Assembly: GCF_052055875.1 (NCBI RefSeq)
Contig: NZ_CP170508.1
Coordinates: forward strand, 2,604,001 to 2,668,000
Direction: 5' to 3'
Origin: Methanosphaerula subterraneus
Lineage (GTDB): Archaea; Halobacteriota; Methanomicrobia; Methanomicrobiales; Methanospirillaceae
DNA length: 64,000 nt
Of this stretch, positions 26,728 through 36,001 are shown one piece after another (the first letter of the stretch is position 1; every line of letters starts with the position of its first letter). The notes under the pieces were generated by a model. The model made no database searches, was not told where the DNA came from, and was given only the letters and a program-made list of their open reading frames with translations. The position numbers and the translations under genes were made by a program.

Positions 26728-28877
26728 AAGACGAAGACGTGGGAGAGGCGCCAGTCAGCACCGAGACGCTCCCTGATACAGACCAGCCCCCGGGACTCGA
26801 CGACCCCTCCCTGTACATCAACCGGGAGACGAGCTGGCTCGCCCTGAACCGGCGGATCCTTGAAGAGGCTGATGACGCCGCCCAGCCCCTGCTCGAACGG
26901 GTGAAGTTCCTCGCCATCTGCGGTTCGAACCTGGACGAGTTCTGCATGGTCCGGGTCTCCGGGCTGGAGCGGCAGCTCGACCGGGGCGCACTCGCAGCTC
27001 CGCCCGACCGGATGAGCCCCGGGGAGCAGCTCGACGCGATCAGGGTCGAGATCCGCCGGCTGCTGGAGGCCTATTCCCGGTGCTGGCAGGACCTGCTGCC
27101 TGCCCTGCACCATGCCGGCATCCGGATCCACCGGATCGCCGACCTCGCCGCATCCGACCAGGAAGCGCTCAGGGCCTATTTCCGGGAGACGATCGCCCCG
27201 GTGCTGACCCCGCTCGCCGTGGACGTCTGCCATCCGTTCCCGTTCATCTCCAACATCTGTCTGAACCTGGCCGTGGTGGTGCGGGACCGTGCCGGGATAC
27301 ACCACTGCGCCCGGGTGAAGCTCCCGGGCGCCGGCATCCACCGCTTTGTCGAGGTGCCCGAGCAGAAGAGAGACCTGCAGCAGATCGCCCCGCAGAAGGC
27401 TATCGACCTGGTGATGCTGGAGGACCTGGTCGCCACCAACCTGGACCTGCTCTTTCCCGGGTACACGGTGGTGGCATCGTACCTGTTCCGGGTGACCCGC
27501 GATGCAGAGATCCAGATCGTGATGGACGAGGCTCCCGACCTGCTGACAGCCGTCGAGGAGAGCGTCGAGACCAGGCGGGCCGGCTCGCCGGTGATCCTCG
27601 AGGTGGATTCGTCGATGCCCGACAGCGTCAGGGAGATGCTGGCCCGGCAGCTCGACCTCGATCCTCATCACATCTACGGCTGGGACGGACCGCTGGCCCT
27701 CGTCGACCTCTGGCAGCTGGCCGGTCTGCCCCGGCCGGACCTGCACGACCGTCCCTTCCTGCCGGTGATCCCTCCCTCTCTTGCAGAGGACAAGGACCTC
27801 CTCGCATCCCTCCAGCACCAGAACGTCCTCCTCTACCACCCGTACGACAGTTTCGCCCCGGTGATCGACCTGCTGTACCAGGCGGCCCGGTCCCCGGATG
27901 TGATCGCCATCAAGATGACCCTGTACCGGATCGATCAGGGCTCCCCGATCATCGACGCCCTGCTCGAAGCCCGGCAGAACGGAAAACAGGTGGCGGTGCT
28001 GGTCGAACTGAAGGCCAAGTTCGATGAGAAGAACAACATCATCTGGGCCCGCAAACTCGAACAGGAGGGGGTGCATGTCGTCTACGGGCTGGTCGGCCTG
28101 AAGGTGCACGCCAAGCTCTGCATGATCGTGAAGCGTGAACGGGACGGGATCGTCACCTACTGCCACCTCAGCTCAGGCAACTACAACGCCGTCACTACCA
28201 GGATCTACGGGGACCTCGGGTACTTCACCTGCGACCGGGTCATCGCCGCGGATATGGCCGCCCTCTTCAATGCGCTGACCGGGTACGCGGACATGGACCA
28301 TTTCCAGAAACTGCTGGTCGCCCCGCGGGGACTGCGCCGGGAGATCCTGGCCAGGATAGAACGGGAACGGGAGCGGCACCTGCAGCACGGGGACGGCTAT
28401 ATCGCATTCAAACTGAACGGCCTGCTGGACGAGGAGGTGGTCAGAGCGCTGTACCGTGCCTCGCAGGCCGGGGTGAAGATCGACCTGAACGTCCGCGGTC
28501 TCTGCTCGCTCCGCCCCGGGATCCCGGGGATCAGCGAGACGATCCGCGTCACCTCGATCATCAGCCGGTTCCTCGAACACGCCCGCATCTATTACTTCAA
28601 GAACGGCGACAACCCCGAGGTCTACATGGGCTCGGCGGACATGATGCCCAGGAACCTGAACCGGCGCGTGGAGACGCTCTTCCCGGTTGAGGATCCCGAG
28701 GTGAAGCGGGTGATCGTCGACCTGATCCTGCCGGTCCATCTGAAGGACAACGTCAAGGCCAGGGAACTGCAGGCCGACGGCAGGTACCGGCGGGTCGTTC
28801 CGAATCCAGGAGAGGAACGGATCGACTCGCAGGCGTGGCTGATCGCACACCGGGGGTGCTGGCACCATGCCACATAA
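26724..28877 (+). CDS. ppk: Polyphosphate kinase PPK1, second tandem copy
   Basis: 717 residues, clearly paralogous to the upstream gene but well diverged. His462 (KVHAK) and His619 (FLEHARIYYF) are intact, as are SSGNYN and SADMMPRNLNRRVE, so both copies look catalytically competent. The start at ATG 26724 overlaps the upstream stop and follows a GAGGAAGGGG stretch. A longer in-frame extension exists but only shadows the first gene. The 3' end overlaps the CHAD gene by 11 bp. The copies may differ in direction (synthesis versus ATP regeneration) or form a heteromer; the sequence does not decide. Confidence 0.94.
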   Translation: MKDEDVGEAPVSTETLPDTDQPPGLDDPSLYINRETSWLALNRRILEEADDAAQPLLERVKFLAICGSNLDEFCMVRVSGLERQLDRGALAAPPDRMSPGEQLDAIRVEIRRLLEAYSRCWQDLLPALHHAGIRIHRIADLAASDQEALRAYFRETIAPVLTPLAVDVCHPFPFISNICLNLAVVVRDRAGIHHCARVKLPGAGIHRFVEVPEQKRDLQQIAPQKAIDLVMLEDLVATNLDLLFPGYTVVASYLFRVTRDAEIQIVMDEAPDLLTAVEESVETRRAGSPVILEVDSSMPDSVREMLARQLDLDPHHIYGWDGPLALVDLWQLAGLPRPDLHDRPFLPVIPPSLAEDKDLLASLQHQNVLLYHPYDSFAPVIDLLYQAARSPDVIAIKMTLYRIDQGSPIIDALLEARQNGKQVAVLVELKAKFDEKNNIIWARKLEQEGVHVVYGLVGLKVHAKLCMIVKRERDGIVTYCHLSSGNYNAVTTRIYGDLGYFTCDRVIAADMAALFNALTGYADMDHFQKLLVAPRGLRREILARIERERERHLQHGDGYIAFKLNGLLDEEVVRALYRASQAGVKIDLNVRGLCSLRPGIPGISETIRVTSIISRFLEHARIYYFKNGDNPEVYMGSADMMPRNLNRRVETLFPVEDPEVKRVIVDLILPVHLKDNVKARELQADGRYRRVVPNPGEERIDSQAWLIAHRGCWHHAT

Positions 28878-30921
28878 ACGCCGCCAGCCCCGGAACCCGA
28901 AACGCCGGACGGTTTCCCCCAGGGCGGATTCGGGGTACTGTGTCTTCGGGGCCACCGTGCTGACCGACCTGATCGCGGCCTTCACCGCAGAGGCCGGCGG
29001 GGTCAGGGAGGGGGCCGACATCGAGTACATCCACCGGATGCGGGTGGCCACCCGCCGTCTCCGGGCGGCGCTGCCCCTCTTTCGGGACTGTTATACCAGG
29101 GCCGAGTACCGCCGCTGGCTCTCGTCCGTCAAAGCGATCACCCAGGCCCTCGGTGAGGCACGGGACGCCGACGTCCAGATCGCGTTCCTCGACAAGTACC
29201 TGCTGGGGATCCCCGGACCGGCCTCCGGGACGTCTGTCAGCATGATCCGGCCGTTCAACCATCAGCGGCCCCTGGAAGATCCCGTGAAACCGGAGCCCCC
29301 GGCCCCGCCGGCCCTGCCGGCTCCAGTTCTCAGGCCCGGTTTGATCGGGGCGATCCTGCAGGTCCTCCGGCGGGTCTCGACGGCGATCACCGTCATCGGG
29401 CCACCTGCCCAGTCAGATGTCCCGCAGTTGCCGCCCCCGGTAGAGGAGCAACCGGTCACTGCCGGCCAGCAGGGGATCGAGTGCCTCCTTCTCAGGCTTC
29501 AGCAGCGGCGGGCGGCCCTGCAGCCGCATGTGGTCGACGCCCTCGCCCGGCTCGAAGAGAGCGGGGAGGTGAAGGAGATGCAGCGGCGGTTCAGGACGAT
29601 CGCCGTCACCGGGAGACGGGACCTGGTGGATATTCACACCGCCGATGTCTATCAGCGGGCGTACAACGCGATCCAGCTCCGGGTCATGGAGGTCTTCGAC
29701 CATGAACCCTCGGTGGCCCGCCCTGACCAGATCACCGAGCATCATGAGATGCGGAAGGCTGCCAAGCACCTGCGGTACACGATGGAGGTCTTCGCCCCGC
29801 TCTATCCGGGCGGCCTGAAGGCGGAGCTCAAGACCTTCAAGCAGTTGCAGGAGCTGCTCGGCGACATGCACGACTGCGATGTCTGGGTCGACTCCCTGCC
29901 CCGCTTCCTTGTCGAGGAGAAGGAGCGGACCGAGGCCTACTTCGGCCATACCGAGTTCTTCTCCCTCATCGAGCCGGGCATCGATCGTCTCCGCGAGGAG
30001 CGGCACGAGAAGCGGAATCGGGTGTATACCGACTTCGCGGCCTACTGGAACGAACTGAAGAAGGAGATGTTCTGGGACAGGCTCCGGGATACCCTGGGGA
30101 CTGCGCTTGAGAGTGTCCAGTCCCCCCCGGCTCCCCTGGCCCGCTCGGCCGAGCGGGAAGGGCCGGTCAGGATCGCGCTGATCGCCGATGTCCATGCCAA
30201 CCTCCCGGCGCTGGAGGCGGTCCTCGCCGATGCAGCCCAGCGGGGGGCCTCGGTGGTGATCAATGCCGGCGACCTGGTCGGAGGCGGCCCGTTCCCCGAC
30301 GAGGTGGTCAGCCGGCTTCGGAGGGCCGAATCGATCGATATCAGGGGGAATGCCGAGCGGAAGGTGTTCTCGGTCCAGAACGGAAAGCATCAGAAGGGGG
30401 GAAAGGATCGGACGATGGCCCTCTGGACGTGGGAGGCTCTCTCTCCGGAGAACCGTGCCTACCTCGCCGATATCCCGGACGAACGCCGGTTCATGGTCAG
30501 GTCCACCCGTCTGCTGGTGACGCATGCCTCCCCGCTCGACCCCAAGGAACTGTTGACTGCGTCGACACCGGCGACACGGTTCAGCGAGCTCGGACGGGAA
30601 GCCGGGGCCGATATCGTGATCGTCGGCCATTCCCACCAGCAGTTCTCGACGATCGCCGACGGGGTCCGGTTCATCAATCCCGGGAGTGTCGGAACGCCGG
30701 CCGGAGACGACACCCGGGCCTGCTATGCGCTCCTGCAGCTCGAACCGTACGACCTCTGCCACTTCCAGATCGCCTATGACCGCGATCCCGTCGTCAGGGC
30801 CGGCACCGAACGCGGTCTGCCCGGACGGATGCCCTCAGAGCATCCCGATCTCCAGTCGGGCCGGGACATGGTGATCCCGGCAGGGACCGGGGAGCCCTCC
30901 GGGGAGGGTACCGACCCATGA
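28867..30921 (+). CDS. CHAD domain fused to a calcineurin-like metallophosphoesterase
   Basis: 684 residues. The N-terminal ~400 residues are a CHAD domain, an alpha-helical fold with conserved basic and His residues known to bind polyphosphate. The signature IEYIHRMRVATRRLRAAL and the second-half HEMRKAAKHLRYTMEVF are both present, split by a Pro-rich insert (~135-200). From ~434 a YfcE-type phosphoesterase follows: IADVHAN (Asp441, His443), NAGDLVGGGP, IRGNAER, VGHSHQQF and INPGSVG. Fusion plus operon position suggests a phosphatase targeted to polyphosphate or granules. The usual GNH is GNA here. Confidence 0.85.
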   Translation: MPHKRRQPRNPKRRTVSPRADSGYCVFGATVLTDLIAAFTAEAGGVREGADIEYIHRMRVATRRLRAALPLFRDCYTRAEYRRWLSSVKAITQALGEARDADVQIAFLDKYLLGIPGPASGTSVSMIRPFNHQRPLEDPVKPEPPAPPALPAPVLRPGLIGAILQVLRRVSTAITVIGPPAQSDVPQLPPPVEEQPVTAGQQGIECLLLRLQQRRAALQPHVVDALARLEESGEVKEMQRRFRTIAVTGRRDLVDIHTADVYQRAYNAIQLRVMEVFDHEPSVARPDQITEHHEMRKAAKHLRYTMEVFAPLYPGGLKAELKTFKQLQELLGDMHDCDVWVDSLPRFLVEEKERTEAYFGHTEFFSLIEPGIDRLREERHEKRNRVYTDFAAYWNELKKEMFWDRLRDTLGTALESVQSPPAPLARSAEREGPVRIALIADVHANLPALEAVLADAAQRGASVVINAGDLVGGGPFPDEVVSRLRRAESIDIRGNAERKVFSVQNGKHQKGGKDRTMALWTWEALSPENRAYLADIPDERRFMVRSTRLLVTHASPLDPKELLTASTPATRFSELGREAGADIVIVGHSHQQFSTIADGVRFINPGSVGTPAGDDTRACYALLQLEPYDLCHFQIAYDRDPVVRAGTERGLPGRMPSEHPDLQSGRDMVIPAGTGEPSGEGTDP

Positions 30922-31511
30922 GTGTATGCTCGGGCGATGCCGGCGTCCTCTCTTTTGCTGCGGCTCATCACCGGGGGAGTCCCCACGACATCCAGGTGGC
31001 CGCTGTCGCCACCGCCCTCTTCGACGAACTGCGGCCCCTCCACCACTATGAGAAACCGGAACGGGACCTGCTCTGGGCAGCCTGCATCCTCCATGACATC
31101 GGCTGGTCGGCAGGGAGGAAGGGGCACCACAAGCTGAGCTGCGACCTGATCCTCCGCGACCGGACGCTTCCGTTCGACGAGGACCAGCGTCTGCTCGTCG
31201 CCCTGATCGCCCGGTACCACCGGCGTGCACTGCCGGACCCGGAGAGGCACCCGCTCTATGGCGGACTTCCCCGGGAGGGTCGGGCGAAGGTGCGCTGGCT
31301 CGCCGCCCTGATCCGGGTGGCCGATGAGCTGGACACCGCCCATGCCTCGCTGGTCAGGGCGGTCCGGTGCCGGGTCACCAGGGACCGGATCGCCATCACC
31401 TGTACCGGCCCGGTGGCCGATCAGCGGGTGACGGCCTCGCGGATGCACAAGCTCGACCTGCTGGCCGGGGTCGCCGGACGGCCGTGCACCGTCACCTGGG
31501 AGGTGCCGTGA
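30918..31511 (+). CDS. HD-domain phosphohydrolase-like protein
   Basis: 197 residues. HD-superfamily ligands are visible: H in DIQVAAVA-type helix 1, then ACILHDIGWSAGRKGHH and ARYHRR, with a late RVADELD. It resembles the C-terminal HD region found in Ppx/GppA exopolyphosphatases, here as a stand-alone protein just upstream of ppx. It is coupled to both neighbours by ATGA and TGATG overlaps. The substrate is unknown; a polyphosphate or nucleotide role is inferred from context. Confidence 0.8.
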   Translation: MSVCSGDAGVLSFAAAHHRGSPHDIQVAAVATALFDELRPLHHYEKPERDLLWAACILHDIGWSAGRKGHHKLSCDLILRDRTLPFDEDQRLLVALIARYHRRALPDPERHPLYGGLPREGRAKVRWLAALIRVADELDTAHASLVRAVRCRVTRDRIAITCTGPVADQRVTASRMHKLDLLAGVAGRPCTVTWEVP

Positions 31512-33082
31512 TGGCCGCCGGGCCGGAGAAGGTCGTTGCATTCGTCGATATCGGGACCAACTCGATCCGCCTGCTGGTGGTCAGGATGAGCGCCGGTGGC
31601 GGCTACACGGTGCTGAGCGAGCAGAAGGAGGTGGTCAGGCTCGGGGAGGGGGAGTTCCCCTCCGATATGCTCAGCGAGGCCGCCATGGACCGTGCGGTGC
31701 TGGTCTGCCGCACCTTCGTCGACCTCGCCCGTTCGTTTCATGCGACCGAGTTCGAGGCGGTCGCCACCTCGGCCACCCGGGAGGCACGCAACCAGCAGGT
31801 CCTGCTGAACCGGCTCGCGACCGAGGCCAGTCTCCCGGTCAGGGTGATCGCAGGGCGGGAGGAGGCCCGCCTGATCTACCTCGGGATACGGTCCGGCGTG
31901 GATATCGGCGACCAGTCAGCCCTCTTCATCGATATCGGGGGCGGTTCGACCGAGCTCTCGATCGGCACCAGGTCCGGGTACGAGGCCCTGTACTCCCTCA
32001 CCCTCGGCTCGATCCGCCTCTCCTCCCTCTTCCCTCCGAAGGACAGGCGGGGAACGGTCACGCAGAAGGAGTACGGAAGGATCAGGGAGCACATCCTCAC
32101 AGAAGGGGCACGGGTGATCCAGGAGTTGAAGGAGTACCCGATCACCCGGGTCTACGGGAGTTCCGGCACCCTGCAGAACCTGGCCGACATCGCCGCCCGG
32201 ATGCTCCATCAGCAGGAGCAGAACGCTTCCCAGGTCCTCCTGTACCAGGACCTCTCCCGGGTGACGGCACGGCTCTGCGCCCTCTCCCTCGAGGAGCGGC
32301 GGAAGGTCCCCGGGATCAACCCCGACCGGGCCGACATCATCGTCCCGGGTGCTGCCATCATCGAGACCCTGATGCAGGCGCTCGGGCTTTCGGCGGTCAC
32401 CATCACCAACCGGGGGCTGCGGGACGGGCTGCTGGTCGACTACCTGGAGCAGCAGACCCCGGACGGGCACCCGGTGCGGCTTCAGAGCATCACCTCCCTG
32501 GGCGGCGCCTGCCGGATCAACCAGGTCCATGCCGTCCATATCAGGGACCTCGCCGACGAGCTCTTCCGCTCGTCCAGGGAGGCCGGGGTGCACACCTTCG
32601 GCCCCTGGGAGGAGGAACTGCTCGGGTATGCCGCCTATCTGCATGACATCGGTTCGTTCGTCTCGTTCACGAACCACCAGGTCCATACCCAGTACCTGAT
32701 CGCCAACGCCGACCTGCTCGGGTTCGATCAGCAGGAGATCCTGGTCATCGCCTCGATCGCCGGCCTTCACCGCAAGAAGGCGCAGATCACCGGGGGGCGG
32801 CTCCCGTCAGGGCTCGAACCGCAGCACCTCCGGATGGTGCAGGTGCTCGGGGCGCTCCTCCGGCTCGCCGAGAGCCTGGACCGGACCCATATCGGGCTGG
32901 TCAGGAGTGCCCGGTTCATCAGGACCGGGGAGAAGAAGGGGCTGACCCTTCGGATCGTCTGCAGGGGCGACTGTCACCTGGAGATCTGGGGGGCTGAACG
33001 CGAGAAGCGGACGGTCCAGAAGATGCTGGGAGAACGGCTGCAGATCGAGGTGGTCCAGGAGGAGAACGCCGCCAGAGATTGA
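31511..33082 (+). CDS. ppx: Exopolyphosphatase / guanosine pentaphosphatase (Ppx/GppA)
   Basis: 523 residues. The ASKHA-fold phosphatase N-half has FVDIGTNSIRLLVV, ATSATREA, FIDIGGGSTELSIG and YGSSGTLQNLA. The C-half is HD-like (YAAYLHDIGSFVSF, NHQVHTQYLI). The family releases terminal phosphate from polyphosphate. ATG 31511 overlaps the preceding stop (TGATG), and upstream extension only shadows the HD gene. It is the last gene of the polyphosphate operon, so kinase and hydrolase are produced together. Confidence 0.93.
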   Translation: MAAGPEKVVAFVDIGTNSIRLLVVRMSAGGGYTVLSEQKEVVRLGEGEFPSDMLSEAAMDRAVLVCRTFVDLARSFHATEFEAVATSATREARNQQVLLNRLATEASLPVRVIAGREEARLIYLGIRSGVDIGDQSALFIDIGGGSTELSIGTRSGYEALYSLTLGSIRLSSLFPPKDRRGTVTQKEYGRIREHILTEGARVIQELKEYPITRVYGSSGTLQNLADIAARMLHQQEQNASQVLLYQDLSRVTARLCALSLEERRKVPGINPDRADIIVPGAAIIETLMQALGLSAVTITNRGLRDGLLVDYLEQQTPDGHPVRLQSITSLGGACRINQVHAVHIRDLADELFRSSREAGVHTFGPWEEELLGYAAYLHDIGSFVSFTNHQVHTQYLIANADLLGFDQQEILVIASIAGLHRKKAQITGGRLPSGLEPQHLRMVQVLGALLRLAESLDRTHIGLVRSARFIRTGEKKGLTLRIVCRGDCHLEIWGAEREKRTVQKMLGERLQIEVVQEENAARD

Positions 33083-33127
33083 CCCTTCCATAAGACCTAT
33101 CTCCCAACAGCCCCTTCTTGTATAGTT

Positions 33128-34120
33128 ATGGCGATCGTTACAGAGGTCCAGTCCCCTGACATGGATAGGATCTCCGCTGACCATGAAAAACAGAGGATTG
33201 CATGGCTCTCGGTCATCTCGAACACCTTTCTGGTGCTGATGAAGATCGTCGTTGGCACTGCGATCGGTTCGGTCAGTATCATCTCCGAAGCGATCCACTC
33301 CGGGATCGACCTGGTAGCCGCGGTGATCGCCTTCTTTGCGGTCAGAAAATCGAGCGAACCCCCGGACAGCCTCCACCAGTTCGGCCACGGCAAGATCGAG
33401 GACCTCTCCGGGTTCATCGAGGCGATCCTGATCTTCGTCGCCGCCGCGATGATCATCCGCGAGGCCGTTCTGAAGCTGATGGGCGGCGGGGAGACGCTGC
33501 TGGTCGAGGGGCTCGGCGCCGGCGTGCTGGTGATGCTCATCTCCGGGCTTGTCAACTATTACGTCTCGAACCGTCTGATGAAGGTGGCGAAGAGGACCGA
33601 TTCCATCGCCCTGGCCAGCGACGCCTGGCACCTGCGGACCGACGTCTACACCTCGCTCGGTGTCTTCGCCGGGCTGATCCTGATCAAACTGACCGGGATC
33701 CTGATCCTCGACTCGGTGGTCGCGATCGTGGTGGCCTGCTTCATCCTGAAAGCCGCCTACGACCTGACCATACGGTCGCTCTCCGACCTCGTCGACCACC
33801 GGCTCTCCGACGAGGAGGAGGAGCAGATCCGGGCGATCATCTCCAGCCATTGCACCCAGTACGCCGATTTCCATGCCCTGCGGACCCGGAGGTCGGGCCC
33901 TGACCGGTTCATCGACCTCCACCTCTGCGTCTCAAAGAACCTGACCGTCGAGGAGGGGCATGACCTGGCCGATCACGTGGAGAAGGACCTCCGGAACGCC
34001 CTGCCCAGGTCGAATGTCTCGATCCATGTCGAGCCCTGCGACGGGGAGTGCGTGCACTGCGACTCCCTCTGCAGCGACCGGACGACGGGCTACTGTTCGC
34101 AGACCCCCGAAGAAGAGTAA
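33128..34120 (+). CDS. Cation diffusion facilitator (CDF) transporter
   Basis: 330 residues with about six transmembrane helices, then a cytoplasmic ferredoxin-like domain. Zinc-type site residues are present as HSGID in one helix and GHGKIEDLSG in another. A Cys-rich C-terminus (CDGECVHCDSLCSDRTTGYC) adds possible metal ligands. The family exports Zn, Fe, Mn or Co by proton antiport. The substrate is not assigned. Its 3' end overlaps the convergent unknown gene by 31 bp. Confidence 0.92.
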   Translation: MAIVTEVQSPDMDRISADHEKQRIAWLSVISNTFLVLMKIVVGTAIGSVSIISEAIHSGIDLVAAVIAFFAVRKSSEPPDSLHQFGHGKIEDLSGFIEAILIFVAAAMIIREAVLKLMGGGETLLVEGLGAGVLVMLISGLVNYYVSNRLMKVAKRTDSIALASDAWHLRTDVYTSLGVFAGLILIKLTGILILDSVVAIVVACFILKAAYDLTIRSLSDLVDHRLSDEEEEQIRAIISSHCTQYADFHALRTRRSGPDRFIDLHLCVSKNLTVEEGHDLADHVEKDLRNALPRSNVSIHVEPCDGECVHCDSLCSDRTTGYCSQTPEEE

Positions 34121-34437
34121 TAGGAGAAGACGCTCTGAGCGGCCTCGTGGGAGATCCGTTCTCCCACCAGGGTGATCAGGGTCTCGACGTCCTCCTCCTG
34201 GACGCACCCGAGGCTCTCGGAGCCGTCGAGGATATGATCGACCAGGTACTGCAGGTCCTCGGTGCTCAGCCGCCTGAGCCGTTCCTCAAAGTCCCGTTCA
34301 TCGGCTGCAAAATGGTTCGAGACCGGGGGGAGGATCGACTGGAAGGCATGGCCCGAGCCGGCACAGGTCGGTGATTCGTACTCAGGTGCCAGCACTTTCA
34401 AGATCTCCCAGTCCCTACTGTTCATTTCCCGTGGCAT
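34090..34437 (-). CDS. Conserved small protein of unknown function (115 aa)
   Basis: ATG 34437 follows an AAGGAGAATATC sequence, an excellent ribosome-binding site on the minus strand. It opens MPREMNSRDWEILKVL and continues with a hydrophilic, mostly helical sequence rich in Glu/Asp (DFEERLRRLSTEDLQYLVDHIL). I see no membrane segment, no paired CxxC motif and no family I recognise. The frame extends further upstream but that part is only the antisense of fumarase. It is convergent with the CDF gene. Confidence 0.65.
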   Translation of the reverse strand: MPREMNSRDWEILKVLAPEYESPTCAGSGHAFQSILPPVSNHFAADERDFEERLRRLSTEDLQYLVDHILDGSESLGCVQEEDVETLITLVGERISHEAAQSVFSYYSSSGVCEQ

Positions 34438-34536
34438 GATATTCTCCTTTTGTACTACTCTGACGATCCCTGATAAGTACATGTCGGCATCGTTTCCCGG
34501 TGCCTTATTAACGATCGCCTCCCATTTCAGTAGCAG

Positions 34537-35382
34537 ATGCAGCGAACAGAAGCCGCCTCTCTCTCCCTGTATGCCGCGGTCACCGAGGCCACCGTGACAG
34601 CCTGCAGAGAGGCCGTGATCCACCTGCCGGCCGATGTGAGGCGGGTACTCGAAGAGGCCCATGCCCGGGAGTCCAACCCTGTGGCGCAGGGGGAACTGGC
34701 CAACATCCTGGCCGACCTCGCCTGTGCAGAGGAGCACCTGGTCCCGCTCTGCCAGGACACCGGGGTGCCGGTGATCTACCTGACGATCCCCCCGACCGTC
34801 CCGCTGACCGAAGAGCTCTACGACGCAATCCGGGCAGGAGTCAGGCGGGCCACCGCCGAGGTACCCCTTCGGCCCAACGTCGTCGACCCGCTCACCAGGG
34901 CGAACTCAGGGGACAACACCGGGGAGGGGATGCCGGCGATCCATGTCCGGCCCGGGGATTCTCTCTCGATCACCGTCCTCCCGAAAGGGGCCGGCGCCGA
35001 GAACACCTCGCAGATCGCGATGCTCCTCCCCTCGCAGAAGGATAAGATCGAGGAGTTCGTCGTGAAGACGGTGCTGGCAGCCGGGAGCCGCCCCTGCCCG
35101 CCGCTGGTGATCGGGATCGGGATCGGTGGGACCTTCGACGGGGCCGCCGCCCTTGCGAAGGAGGCGCTGCTGCAGCCGATCGACCGGATGGACCCGTTCG
35201 AGCAGCACCTCTGCGATAGCCTGAACACGCTCGGGATCGGACCGATGGGGCTCGGCGGCGATACCTCCGTCCTCGCGGTGAAGGTGAAGAAGGGGGCCTG
35301 CCACACGGCCTCGCTGCCGGTGGCGGTGAACGTCCAGTGCTGGGCGAACCGGCGGGCGACCGTCGTGGTGGAGGCGGACTGA
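34537..35382 (+). CDS. Class I fumarate hydratase, alpha subunit
   Basis: 281 residues matching the N-terminal part of class I fumarase / tartrate dehydratase. The PLCQDTGVP and RPCPPLVIGIGIGGTFDGAA Cys residues and a later Cys (NVQCWANRR) should hold the [4Fe-4S] cluster. RPNVVDPLTRANSGDNTGEG is a family signature. It interconverts fumarate and malate together with the beta subunit. Its stop overlaps the beta-subunit start (TGATG). Tartrate or mesaconate dehydratase activity cannot be excluded, but the Kor-SucCD neighbours favour fumarase. Confidence 0.92.
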   Translation: MQRTEAASLSLYAAVTEATVTACREAVIHLPADVRRVLEEAHARESNPVAQGELANILADLACAEEHLVPLCQDTGVPVIYLTIPPTVPLTEELYDAIRAGVRRATAEVPLRPNVVDPLTRANSGDNTGEGMPAIHVRPGDSLSITVLPKGAGAENTSQIAMLLPSQKDKIEEFVVKTVLAAGSRPCPPLVIGIGIGGTFDGAAALAKEALLQPIDRMDPFEQHLCDSLNTLGIGPMGLGGDTSVLAVKVKKGACHTASLPVAVNVQCWANRRATVVVEAD

Positions 35383-35954
35383 TGGTCGACCTCACGACAC
35401 CGCTCGGGGACGAGGTCCTCTCCCTCGTCGCCGGCGACCGGGTCACCCTCACGGGGATGGTCTATACGGCCCGCGACGAGGCGCACCTCCGGATGATGGA
35501 GGAGGGGATCCCCTTCGACCCGGTCGGGGCCGCGGTCTACCACTGCGGGCCGGTGATCAGCCAGGATCGGGTGATCGCCGCAGGGCCGACCACATCGGCA
35601 CGGATGAACGATCTCTCCGGTTTTCTCCTCGACAGGGGGGTCAGGGCCCTGATCGGCAAGGGGGGCATGGGGCCGCAGGTGGTCGAACAGCTCCGGGGAC
35701 GGGGCGTGTACCTCGCGTTCACCGGGGGCTGTGCCGCCCTGGCCGCCACCCGGATGCACCTCAAAGGAGTCTTCTACCCAGACCTCGGGATGGCCGAGGC
35801 GATCTGGGCGATCGAACTCGATCACCTCCCGCTGGTGGTCGGGATCGACGCGGCCGGCGGCGACCTCTTCGCAGCGGTGGCAACCGGGGCTGCCGGCAGG
35901 GCGGCCGCCCTGATCGAGGGTTTCCATGGCAGAAAGAGCGATGGAAGTATCTGA
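35382..35954 (+). CDS. Class I fumarate hydratase, beta subunit
   Basis: 190 residues equal to the C-terminal swivel domain of class I fumarase: TTPLGDEVLSLVAGD, ISGMVYTARD-type, YHCGPV, GPTTSARM and IGKGGMG. The start at ATG 35382 overlaps the alpha stop; a longer frame only shadows the alpha gene. It ends 47 bp before korD. Confidence 0.92.
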   Translation: MVDLTTPLGDEVLSLVAGDRVTLTGMVYTARDEAHLRMMEEGIPFDPVGAAVYHCGPVISQDRVIAAGPTTSARMNDLSGFLLDRGVRALIGKGGMGPQVVEQLRGRGVYLAFTGGCAALAATRMHLKGVFYPDLGMAEAIWAIELDHLPLVVGIDAAGGDLFAAVATGAAGRAAALIEGFHGRKSDGSI

Positions 35955-35960
35955 ACATTT

Positions 35961-35971
35961 TTTCATATACG
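35961..35971 (+). promoter_or_regulatory. Possible internal promoter before korD
   Basis: TTTCATATACG lies 32-42 bp upstream of ATG 36002 in the only real gap of the fumarase-kor-suc cluster. It could start a separate korDABC-sucCD-dacZ transcript. Confidence 0.35.
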
Positions 35972-36001
35972 CGATGCAATAATGAGCAGGGAACCTGATC
36001 C

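Noticed and set aside
26604..28166. 520-codon minus-strand frame opposite the second ppk
   Set aside because: Antisense shadow of a gene with intact catalytic residues.
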